From Lytechinus variegatus (lineage: Eukaryota; Echinodermata; Echinoidea; Temnopleuroida; Toxopneustidae): a DNA stretch of 64,000 bases. Both the position numbers and the translations under genes were made by a program. A model generated the notes under the pieces. That model searched no databases. It saw only the letters and a list, made by a program, of their open reading frames with translations, and had not been told where the DNA came from. The DNA lies in contig NC_054742.1 of the NCBI RefSeq assembly GCF_018143015.1, forward strand, positions 15,297,632-15,361,631, given 5' to 3'. Shown in pieces: positions 20,612-30,515 of this stretch (its first letter is position 1; each line of letters starts with the position of its first letter).

Positions 20612-23227
20612 ATGATGGATATCAACACACAAATACACAAATCTTCCTCTTCAGCAGTCAAGAGAGTGAAATCTAAGCATGGAGACTATGGTAAGCATTT
20701 TGAATGCGACAAAGGCAGCAGTTCATTTGCAACCAATCGTGGGTTGAGCATGCATTTGAAGTGTCATAAAAAAGGTGAAAGGAGTCCACCAATAAGTGAG
20801 CAAATGCAAATTTCTGAAGCTTTCATGCCAAGAAATGATGACCAAACAACTGATGTGATACAGATATCAGCCAATGATCTAGAGTTTGAAGGTGAGGGTC
20901 AAGACTTTCAGCCTTCCAAGACAAGGCCCTCAAATAAACGGAAGGTGTGTGACTTTTGCCATAAGTCTTTTGCAAATGCTCAAGTTTTAAAGACACACAT
21001 GCGAAGACATACTGGAGAACGTCCTTATTTTTGTACATTGTGTGACAAAACTTTCACTCAGAAGAATGGCTTGATTGTACACATGCATACCCATGCTAAT
21101 GAAGAATTCAAATGTCAAGAATGTGGTGTAGTTTTCACCCAGCTGAGAAGTTTGAAGAGACATTCCAAATTCCATACTGGTGAAGTTAAAATGAAACGCA
21201 GTGCATCAAGACTTCTCAGTGAATTTAGAATTAGAGTTCCTCAGGTATTATCTGATAAAGGAGTAAAAAGCAAATATAAAAATGTGTTTCGTTGCGACTT
21301 TTGCGGGAAGGACTTTAATAATGGAAGTCAGCTGATGATTCATAGACGAGTCCACACCAATGAACGTCCTTTTGAATGTGGGATTTGCCAGCGACGCTTC
21401 AAACAGAAGATCACTTTACGAGATCATGAAAGTACTCATTTCTCTGAGAAATGTTATAAATGTGACCAATGTGGGTCCATGTTTAAACAACAAAGGACAC
21501 TGAGGCAACACCAGAAATTACAAATTTGCCAGCAAAAGATAAACAAGAGAATAGATCAAGAAGAGACAAAACTTGTAGTAATGCAGTGTCAAGAAGATGC
21601 TGGTGAGTCAGATGCTGATATGTATGTGCAGAACATAAATAATTCAAATGTAGATTCTGAAAAAGATGTGGCAAGAGATAGCACTGAGAATCAAGACAAG
21701 GTTAAGGTAGAGTGCTTTACTACATGTATTTTAGATTGTAAACAGGGAACTATGGAAATAATCCCATGTGAGAAAGATGTAGAACCTTACGTAAATCATG
21801 CATCCACTGAAAAAGAAGAAGATGCCATTCCTATGTATGTATGTGAGTATTGTAGGAAGGTATTTAAGACGAAGAGAAGTGTTCTTCAGCATCAGAAAAC
21901 ACACTCTAATGAAAGACCATTTTCATGTGGGATATGTTTGAAGACTTTCAAGATGAAATCAACTCTAATGGAACATATAGAGATCCACAATGATGGTAAA
22001 CCTCATCCTTGTCAAACTTGTGGTAAACAATTTAAGACTCGCAAATGTCTTCAGAACCATATGGGAAGGAACATTTGTACAGGTACAAGACCTTATGTTT
22101 GTGAAAAGTGCAACAAATCATTTATGTACGTCAGATTCCTTGAGAAGCACAGGTGTAGTGCAGCTGAACCCAAGACATTTGATTGTGATGAATGCTTGAG
22201 AAAGTTTACTCGCCGCAACCTCCTCACTGAACACAAGAGAGTCCATACAGGAGAGCGTCCTTTGGAGTGTGAACATTGTGGTAAGAAGTTTGCAAAGAGG
22301 GACCTATTACGACGTCATCGCCTAACCCACAAAGAGAAGCAGTTCCAGTGCCAGGAATGTGGCAAGAGATTGACCCGAAAGTCTGCTCTGCAGGTACACA
22401 TGGCTATTCATTCCAAAGATTATAAAACTCATGTCTGTGAAATTTGCAGTAAGACATTCAAACAGGTCAGCTCATTACATAATCATCTCAAAACGGTGCA
22501 CACCCTAAAAAGCTCACGTGTAGAAGAGACCAAGCCACAAGAATATATATGTGCTTACTGTGGAAAGGTATTCAAGCACCTTCGATGGATGCTAAAGCAC
22601 TTCTGTCCAGCCAGTGGTGTGAAGCGTTTTCAATGTTCTGTGTGCAGTAAGTCATTTGATAAGAAGCAACAACTAGAGGTTCACACTCGCACACACACTG
22701 GCCTTCGTCCATACAAATGTGAAGAATGTGGAAAATGCTTCACTCAGACTAATAGTCTCAAGGACCATATGGTCACCCACACAGGTGAAAAGAACTTCAA
22801 ATGTGATCTCTGCAATAGTGCTTTCACACGTAAGAATAGCCTCCAAAGGCACAGACTTATAATTCATGAGGGTGTTGAGCCATTCATATGCAAAAAATGT
22901 GGCTTAACTTTCAAATACCAGAAATCATTTAATGCTCATGTAAATGCGTGTGAAGTCGTAGCAAAAGAGCATCCTGACTCTATACAAACAGAGATTGTTC
23001 AAGATGTTGTAAATGATGATCGTCAGACTGGTCATGGTCCAGACTTTGAACAGCAAGTACTAGATAATATTCTTGGTAACATTGAGAGGGCTATGAATGG
23101 TGCAGGTATCGAGATCAGGCCTGATGTCCAATACCAGATAATAGTTGGTGAAAGTGACAGTGAAGTTACTGTTCATGTTACTGGTGAACCAAAATTGGAA
23201 TCACAAAGTACAATATGTGACAACTAA
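20612..23227 (+). CDS. C2H2 zinc-finger protein with about 19 fingers (paralogue 2)
   Basis: The product is 871 aa from ATG 20612. Fingers 1-6 span about residues 110-305 and fingers 7-19 about 410-780. They correspond one to one with the upstream paralogue, including the same C2HC fingers (6, 9, 10, 15) and the RPY.C..C.KSFMY.R.L..HRC finger. Differences: finger 7 is canonical here (YVCEYCRKVFKTKRSVLQHQ), finger 19 ends in Cys, and there is no AT-hook between the two blocks. A degenerate finger near residue 30 (FECDKGSSSF) lacks the second Cys. The acidic C-terminal tail is shorter. The tail of both proteins keeps an ILxxIExAxN motif. It is likely a nuclear DNA-binding protein. Tandem duplication is inferred from orientation, spacing (1.0 kb) and shared order of fingers. 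Confidence 0.93.
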   Translation: MMDINTQIHKSSSSAVKRVKSKHGDYGKHFECDKGSSSFATNRGLSMHLKCHKKGERSPPISEQMQISEAFMPRNDDQTTDVIQISANDLEFEGEGQDFQPSKTRPSNKRKVCDFCHKSFANAQVLKTHMRRHTGERPYFCTLCDKTFTQKNGLIVHMHTHANEEFKCQECGVVFTQLRSLKRHSKFHTGEVKMKRSASRLLSEFRIRVPQVLSDKGVKSKYKNVFRCDFCGKDFNNGSQLMIHRRVHTNERPFECGICQRRFKQKITLRDHESTHFSEKCYKCDQCGSMFKQQRTLRQHQKLQICQQKINKRIDQEETKLVVMQCQEDAGESDADMYVQNINNSNVDSEKDVARDSTENQDKVKVECFTTCILDCKQGTMEIIPCEKDVEPYVNHASTEKEEDAIPMYVCEYCRKVFKTKRSVLQHQKTHSNERPFSCGICLKTFKMKSTLMEHIEIHNDGKPHPCQTCGKQFKTRKCLQNHMGRNICTGTRPYVCEKCNKSFMYVRFLEKHRCSAAEPKTFDCDECLRKFTRRNLLTEHKRVHTGERPLECEHCGKKFAKRDLLRRHRLTHKEKQFQCQECGKRLTRKSALQVHMAIHSKDYKTHVCEICSKTFKQVSSLHNHLKTVHTLKSSRVEETKPQEYICAYCGKVFKHLRWMLKHFCPASGVKRFQCSVCSKSFDKKQQLEVHTRTHTGLRPYKCEECGKCFTQTNSLKDHMVTHTGEKNFKCDLCNSAFTRKNSLQRHRLIIHEGVEPFICKKCGLTFKYQKSFNAHVNACEVVAKEHPDSIQTEIVQDVVNDDRQTGHGPDFEQQVLDNILGNIERAMNGAGIEIRPDVQYQIIVGESDSEVTVHVTGEPKLESQSTICDN

Positions 23228-23703
23228 GTATCCTGTTAGACACAGGAAGTGAAATTCCTTCTTAAATTTTGCATTGAGAGATTCAAGATCCTTCATGTCA
23301 AACTTAAAAAAAGAGACCTCTGCATATTTGAAATTTAAACCAAAGATGGGTTCAGGCTCAGTGAAATTAAGATATGTTAAAGTTAATGGGTAACTCTAAT
23401 AGTCCAGGGAGGGGGCCTCAAAATTTTTACGATTTAAATCTGTAACTTAATAGAGTTTTGTTCCGTGTTGTCTCATGACCACGTACTTTAATGTCTTGTG
23501 AAGCTTTTGACACCACATTTGCAATGCACATGTACATGGTTAAAAAATCATGCAATGTTATGTAAGTACATGTCAGACCCATTGCTGAAAAATATGATTT
23601 CATTTACACATCAATGCAATTCTTTTTCAAGACATATCATTATTTATACCTCTCGTGATTAATTTTATGTGATTTATGATTGGAAAATAATGAATATCAG
23701 GTA

Positions 23704-23764
23704 AATAAAACAAGTAAAAATAATAGAAAGAAAGCCATAAGAAATGTCAAAGCTACAAAATAAA
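23704..23764 (+). terminator. Candidate polyadenylation signals of zinc-finger gene 2
   Basis: AATAAA at 23704-23709 and 23759-23764, about 480-540 bases after the stop, are the first good signals downstream. Confidence 0.45.
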
Positions 23765-25042
23765 CATGGAAACATTGATATTAACAATTTTTAAAGAGTC
23801 CCTGTACCCCCAAGTAGTAGTTCAGGGGCTTTATTTACAGATATACAGCCAAATTATGATTTGATACATAAATTAGTATAATTCTTATTATATTTAGTAA
23901 AAAAAATTGGCTATGCAACCTAATAGATTACCTGATTTTCTACCATTGTTACATTTTCTTTGGTCACAATTGTGTTTCATACCTGAGATCTAATATGACC
24001 GTCCTCATGACTGACAATAGAAATGCCAAGGGACTATTGGGGTTTAGTTTATGTAATTGTTTTATCTTATAACTTTTAAGGTATTTTTGAGCCATAGTCT
24101 TGAATATTGGTGTTATTATACCTTGCATTCTATCATGATTTGAGTTTGGGTAAAGACCACAACAAATAACCAATAAGTTTTTTGCTCCTTTCCCACATAT
24201 CCTTTGACTTTCACTACAAGACAATGAGCAGACAATATTTATTTACAATCATACAGGTTATTAATCTTGTTTAACAGAGAGTTTGATTTTTTTTTTGTAA
24301 AGTGATAGACCTTTGGCATGTTTTTGTTGCATCTAAAAAGTAGCTAGAAAACTAGAAAAATTGCCAAAAGTGAAGTTTGCACAATTCTTCAATTAAATAC
24401 AGGAAAAAACCTCTGGTCAATTAACATGAGTTTTCAGCATTCAATAAAGTTTAACAATGTTTAATAGTTTTGGAACACCTTGAGTTATACTATATAGTCC
24501 ATTCCTGTCAATGTTAGTTTAAATTGGATCTTCTTAAATGAAAATACTTTTTCAAAATTTGTTCACAAGCATTTGAATGCAAAGTATCATATTTGTCAGA
24601 ATTTGATTAGAATATTAAACAATCCACTCCCAGCAAGACCAATGAAAGTTTGGGATAGAAGAAAAGGTCATCATTCATCTATAAAGTTATGCATACCTAA
24701 GAGCTTTTATAAACACTTCCTGAATTAATATGGTTCATTCATACACAGTGCAATCAAATATTTTGTATGTTTAGTCAGTTGGCTATTAGGTGACATACTG
24801 TAGGCCCGTTATACAGATGTGTTGAGTTTTAAGCCGCCTCTGACACTGGTTTTGACGCTGCCTTCACACCTGCAATTTGGGAAGTGATACAAAATACGCC
24901 GAAAGAGGACTAAAGGCGCCTCAAGATTAGTAACCTTCCCTGAGACACATAGCCGGCCTCACATTGCCTATTCATGTGACACAAGTTGCTGACTTTTTAT
25001 GTCAACATTTTACATGTATATTGTTTGTTATAAATAATTGTG
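23765..25042. other. No gene seen
   Basis: The stretch is AT-rich. A GC-richer block near 24800-24960 (GCCGCC, GGCGCC and CCGGCCTCACA words) looks like repeat debris. No coding exon was recognised. Confidence 0.4.
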
Positions 25043-25158
25043 GAGCGTTGTGGCCCAATGTCCAGATTATTCTCTGGACTTTGAAACAGAGTGTGGTGGG
25101 TTCGAATCCCAGCCATGGTGTAATTTCCTTTGGCAAGAAATTCATCCATATTGTGCTG
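25043..25158 (+). mobile_element. tRNA-derived SINE, truncated
   Basis: GTGGCCCAATGTCCAGA is followed at 25099-25109 by GGTTCGAATCC, a perfect polymerase III B box, within a tRNA-like GTGGGTTCGAATCCCAGCC. After it comes TTTCCTTTGGCAAGAAATTC and ATTGTGCTGCAT, the body of a SINE. It breaks off where the next element begins near 25157. The tRNA-like head has an imperfect cloverleaf, so this is not a functional tRNA gene. Confidence 0.75.
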
Positions 25159-25925
25159 CATAGTAGAGAGCAAGACTATAGGCGCCGCTTTTCCGGTGGC
25201 GACGGCGACGTCAACATCAAATCTCAACCTAATGTTAAATTTTTGAAATGACATAACTTAGAAAGTATATGGACCTACAGTTAGTTCATGAACTTGGACT
25301 TAAAGGTTATTAAAATTACTGAACATCCTGCCGTGGTTTCAGGTCTTATGACCAAGGTCACAGGTCATTTAGGGTCAATGAACTTAGACCATGTTTTGGG
25401 AATCAATATAAAAATCTTATTACCTCAGGTTAAGTTTTTGAAATGTCATCATAACTCAGAAAGTATATTGACCTAGTTCATGTATCTTACACATAAGGGT
25501 AATGAAGTATTACTGAAGATCCTGCCAGAGTTTCAGGTCGCATGACCAAGGCCAGAGGTCATTCAGGGTCAATGATTTTTAGGCATGTTGTGGGTATTGT
25601 TGAATTTCCATCATACATGTAACTTTAAAAGTTTATGGATCTAGTTCGTAAAACTTGGATATAAGAGTAATCAAGTATCACTGAACATCCTGTCCAAGTT
25701 CCAGGTCACATGATCAAGGTCAAAGGTCATTAAGGGTCAATTAACTTTGGTAATTTTGGAGGTAATTGTTGAATTGCCATCATAACTTTGAAAGTTTATG
25801 GATATAGTTAATGAAATGTGGACATGGGGTGATCCAATATATTGCTCTTCTTGCACATGTCATAGGTCACTTGATCAAGGTCAAATGTCATTTAGGGTCA
25901 ATGAACATAGTATATTAATATATGA
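25157..25925 (+). mobile_element. Tandem-unit element with GC-rich end, left part
   Basis: The end reads CAAGACTATAGGCGCCGCTT then TTCCGGTGGCGACGGCGACG. It is followed by about four diverged units (landmark GACCTAGTTCATG-like words at about 25270, 25471, 25638 and 25798, so 160-200 bases per unit). Each unit holds a GACCAAGGTCA..GGTCATTTAGGGTCA block. The same family occurs in the opposite orientation at 44100-44930, 47505-47700 and 59955-60648. No protein is encoded. The far end of this copy is missing. Confidence 0.75.
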
Positions 25926-26070
25926 AGTGTTTTTTGTGAATAATTATTTTATAGCCATTCTCAAAGCTGCTACATGTATATTGAATTGTGTAATATGTTT
26001 TGTCTCCTTTTCTATCCATATACTGATATAAGTTTATTTCTGTTTGTGATTTACATAATTTTGATCTAGG

Positions 26071-26662
26071 TTAAAGGGGAATGAAACCTTTGGAACAAAA
26101 AGGCTTGTGTAGAAACAGAAAAATCAAAGAATAAGAATAAAGAAAGTTTGAGAAAAATCGGACAAATAATGAGAAAGTTGTGAGCATTTGAATATTGCAA
26201 TCACTAATGCTGCGGAGATCCTCCCATTGGCAATGCGACAAGGATGTGTGATGTCACTGATGAACAACTTTCCCTTTGGTGGACTATAAAATACCCTCAA
26301 AATGTCTCTTTTTGCTTTTTCTTATGATGATACAAACTCTCTATCCATGATGTATTCTTAAAAGATATGTATTACATGCCCTAATGTAGAAAGGACACAT
26401 GATCTATGGATAGATGTGATAAAAGAAGCAATTCAAGTGAAATATATACTAAAGTAATGGGGAGAGTTGTTCACAAGTGACATCACACATCTTTGTCGCA
26501 TTGCCAATTTGCTATCTCCATAGCATTAGTGATCGCAATATTCAAATGCTCATAACTTTCTCATTATTTGTCCAATTTTTCTCAAACTTTTGTTGATCTG
26601 TTTCTTTGAATTTTCTGTTTTCACACAAGCTCTCTTGTTCCAATGGTTTCATTCTCCTTTAA
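26071..26662. mobile_element. TTAA foldback MITE, intact copy
   Basis: TTAA (26071-26074) is followed by AGGGGAATGAAACCTTTGG. At the other end CCAATGGTTTCATTCTCCT is followed by TTAA (26659-26662). The arms are inverted for more than 130 bases, including CTCATTATTTGTCC and GAATATTGC words. The TTAA duplication fits piggyBac- or Kolobok-mobilised MITEs. A second copy at 30072-35488 is interrupted by a LINE. Confidence 0.9.
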
Positions 26663-27545
26663 TTATAAAGAAACTGGGTGTTGTATATATCCACAATCCT
26701 ATTCGGAGTAATCTAAACACATGAAGATGTACTTTTTTCGAAGATTCCAAGAGAAAAGTAATCAGTTTGAATCCAAAAATCTATTTGAGCATGATATGTG
26801 TGCGAGTGTGTTTGTACATATATACATGTATGTATATGTATAAAATGAACATTGCTTAATTTTGCTGATGTAAATCTATGTAAATCATACTAGTTTATAA
26901 TTCAAGTGACAGATTTATATTTCTGATGACTTAGCAATCAGTGTTTTAATTTTGAAGCTCTCTTATGTAACTGTACTTTGTGAAATTCTACATTTTTTGT
27001 TAGTATATTATGAAATAAATTCAAACCAGTTATAGTAAATTAAGACTCAGCAATGCCTGTGTTTATTATACATGTGTATGTATCTATAGTCAATTATATA
27101 ACCTGAGACAATTGCCAAATGTCATCAACCATACAAATAAGTCTTGTATGTCTTAGATGAGAGTGCAATGAGCACACATTGCCATTGTTGCATGCCTTTA
27201 CTTTAAAATATCCGCACATGACCCCCTAGTTTATCACTGCAGTTACTCGGTGGACACCATACTGAGGTACTGCAAAATTAAAGGATGATTACTTGTTAAA
27301 AGGGTCCATTTTAAAAACCATGTATGGGCATGGTGTCTACCTTGTAAAAAACAGCACCAATCGCCTCCCCCACCCCCCTACCTGGGTATGTAGGTGTTAC
27401 TGAAATGTCATAGGAGATAGAGTAGGGTGTTTGTTTGGGGGATCAGTGAGTGTGAGAGATAGAGATATATACAAAGCATAACAGTGCTAGTCACAACTTG
27501 CCAGTTGAGTATTTGGCTATAAAAATTAACTTCATTTTCTTTTAA
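26663..27545. other. No gene seen
   Basis: The stretch is AT-rich with short TA and ATGTATGT runs near 26812-26835. No exon or repeat family was recognised. Confidence 0.4.
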
Positions 27546-27926
27546 GCCCGCCTCACACTATGCGATCCAATTTGATTTTTCAAGAAACCGCATTTTGCAT
27601 TAAATAATAGTTCTAAGAAGTAAAATTATTTCATATAGTTTGGCATGATAGGAATACTGAAATCATATTTTTACTTTGCAGCAAGCCCTGTGGTCAGAGT
27701 TAAGTCCAAATCGGCTTCAGGTTGCAGCCGATGATGACATGATTTGAAATTAAATTTGACTTTGTTCATTCACGGAGGCTCGAACTGGACTGAATTTTGA
27801 TTGCAGTAGTCCTACCACTATTCTGAACTCTGATCTTTAAGATTTTAATAGTATGTCCATACCAAACGTTATCACAATTTCTTTGAAATCCAGATCGCAA
27901 CAAATCACAGTGTGAGCCTGGCCTTA
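27546..27926. mobile_element. Inverted-repeat MITE
   Basis: The left end AAGCCCGCCTCACACTATG then CGATCC is mirrored by GGATTTC..CAGATCGCAAC and CACAGTGTGAGCCTGGCCTT at the right. The interior is AT-rich with no coding frame. A similar GGCCTCACA end lies alone near 24956. Confidence 0.65.
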
Positions 27927-28087
27927 CTAATATGAATTGAGTGATGCCATACAATGAATTGGTTCCTATTTGGCCAAGATTGTTGTGTCAGGAAAAACTA
28001 TCACACATAATCTGGATGTAGATAAAGATGGAAAACTGCCCAATAAGAAATAATTCTCTCAAGTGAAATACTCCGGGGGGGGGGGGG

Positions 28088-28499
28088 GCAGTCAAATATA
28101 TTGCTGTACACAGGCATGACCAAAAAACATGATTAAAGGGGTGTTTTTTTTTTCAGTTTTGGACACGGGCTGTGCGTGCACTCGTAGAGGGTATAAAAAA
28201 CACAGATTTTCAAAAAAAGGGGTAATTTCGAAGACTGGTCAATTGCACAGTCAAATTTATTTAGGGAATGCTTTTTTCCAAAGCTTTTTAAAGATTAGCC
28301 AAGTGTGTTTAGTGTATGTTTTTCCCCCGAGCTTTTTCCCCGGGGTCATATTCTGGCGACTTGTTAAGGGGCCAAAATGTGTAAATAGAGCCCGTGAAAA
28401 TCTTGTTTAGGGGGTTATTTTGCACACAGAGAAAAACTTGTTTAGGGGGTGTTTGGAAATAATCTGGCCATGAGTGTTTACAGCAATACATTTGACTGC
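28088..28499. mobile_element. Inverted-repeat MITE next to a G run
   Basis: The left arm GCAGTCAAATATATTGCTG then TACACAGGCATGACCA (from 28088) is mirrored by TGGCCATGAGTGTTTACAGC then AATACATTTGACTGC (ending 28499). The arms are about 35 bases with few mismatches. The interior contains two CTTGTTTAGGGGGT repeats near 28401 and 28437. Confidence 0.75.
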
Positions 28500-29412
28500 A
28501 GTCACTTTATAAATTAACACCATTACTATCATAACTTCATTATAAAGACCCATGAGTGGAAAATCCTATATGCCACCTTGATAAAAAAAAGCCTGATAAA
28601 AAATCCATGTTCAAAATGAAATCCTTATCCCTGCATCTCAACCCAGAAATAAAATCCCCAATACTATACGCATGCTGCATATTGATATTTAAAATCAGAA
28701 TCTTCACCATCTGTATGTTGCATTATTTTAGCAGTGAACCCTTCTACATGGTATAATACTCTGTTATTTAGACAGCTATATCTCTTATCTGAACATTTAG
28801 AAAAAAAATTTTGTGAAGTAAACTCGTAGTGTATGATGGGCTATCTTGTGTGTGAATTTATTGCATTACTACTGAAATAAAGCACTGTAAATCATTAAAA
28901 AACTTTTACATTTTCAACAAAATTGTAGCCCTTTATTTTAGTTCTTGAGTCAGTGGCATGAGACGATTTTGTATTCACTTGGGCAGTTCATCACACAAGT
29001 GATTATAATATCATTGGTAATCTGACAAACAGACCATACTACAGTATATAAAGAAAAGAGAGTAGATCTTTGACTAGTCAAAGAAAAAAACACCTTTTAT
29101 ACAGGTGTCAATATCCAGTTTTGACAGTGAACCCGACCGTGGTATTTTTTGTGAGAAGGATTTCATTGATTCTTTTCTTTCTTTCAATGAAGTTCCTGGG
29201 TCTGCTGGAGGATGTGTTGATTTCTTTTTACATGTAAAGAAGGTTGATAATCTCCCTGGTTTTGAAAGCAAATGTATCCAAAGCAAAACATAACTCTGAA
29301 AACAACAAATCACCGGACAGAGGGGTGTCAATAGGGAAATGTGTGGTTGTGCAGAAATGTGAACGAAACACATCTAGTGGTGTGCAATATGGCAAACATA
29401 ATGAATGAAGAG
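28500..29412. other. Mostly nothing seen; one possible exon
   Basis: The stretch is AT-rich. It contains the possible exon described separately at 29105-29293. No other exon or repeat was recognised. Confidence 0.35.
29105..29293 (+). CDS. Possible isolated terminal exon, unidentified
   Basis: An acceptor-like ccttttatacag ends at 29104. It is followed by an open frame of 62 codons to a TAA at 29291-29293 (SISSFDSEPDRGIFCEKDF..., ending SKCIQSKT). The residue mix is protein-like rather than AT noise, but the opposite strand is also open for 99 codons, so the evidence is weak. No family was recognised. Confidence 0.18.
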   Translation: MSISSFDSEPDRGIFCEKDFIDSFLSFNEVPGSAGGCVDFFLHVKKVDNLPGFESKCIQSKT

Positions 29413-29764
29413 TTAAAGGGGAAGTTCACCCTCATGAAACTGTTATAAAAATAGAAAAAAAAATTGAAGATTTAAGGAAAATACATTAATAAAGAAAATT
29501 ATTAGCATTTCTGACAAGTTTTGATTTATGACATAAACAAGCAGCTGCCACGTGTTTTGAAATATATATATGTATAATATTTTTTTAGCGGGTGTGATAT
29601 CATTTGTGTATTAATATACTGAAGGTACAATAAATACGTTTTCATTTTTCTGAGAAAATTACATTTTTGATAACTTTTTACCATACACTATGTAGGAAAG
29701 CTGCTCGCATATGACTTCTATGCTATTTTTACAATAACCTTTTTAGGTTGAACTTCCCCTTTAA
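29413..29764. mobile_element. TTAA MITE, intact copy of a second family
   Basis: TTAA (29413-29416) then AGGGGAAGTTCACCCT at the left; AGGTTGAACTTCCCCT then TTAA (29761-29764) at the right. The body is 344 bases and AT-rich. A right-half relative lies in SQOR intron 3 (47780-48006). Confidence 0.88.
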
Positions 29765-30515
29765 AGTCTAGTTTCTTTTTTTTTATAAGGTCACAATTGA
29801 TTGCAAGTCTTTCTGCAACAGGCCCAATGCACACAATCTGCCAAGAATAGGAATGCCAATTGAAAAGTTTCAGACCATTAAATGTCAGCAAGTGATGATG
29901 AAAGAAATTTGGCCAGTTCATGGAAAACCTCAGGAATTTTGAAACAATTGTTTGTGGAAGAAACCACGGTATGCCCCACATCATTAAAGAAGTTAGCGTA
30001 ACCAAGTTTTCACTCTAGATGTCGGTGAAATCCTAAGCTTTAAATAACAAAGAATCATTATTCTTGCGACCTTAAAGGGGAATGAAACCTTTGAAACAAG
30101 TAGGCCCGTGTCAAAACAGAAAAATCAAATAACAACAAAGACAGTTTGAGAAAAATCAGACAAATAATGAGAGTTATGAGCATTTGAATATTGCACTCAC
30201 TAATTCAATTCAATTCAATTTATTTCCACATATTGAGTAAAAAACATGTAATAAACATTACAATCGAGCAAATACATAGATAATAACAAATACAAGTATA
30301 AATAGTAACAATATATACATAAAAAGAACATAGAAAATCAAAATGTGGAGGGGATTGACAAAGGCCATATTGATCTATCAAGGTCAATCCCCAATGAAAG
30401 AAAAAATGGAATACATAAATTACAAAAGAAAAAATAGATACTTGACCTAAAAACCCCAGACGAAGCAAAAGAAAGTAAAAGACAAATAAAGGGGAGGGAG
30501 AGGCAAATATAAAAC

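Noticed and set aside
25043..25115. Functional tRNA gene
   Set aside because: The B box is perfect, but the anticodon arm and A box do not form a proper cloverleaf and a SINE body follows.
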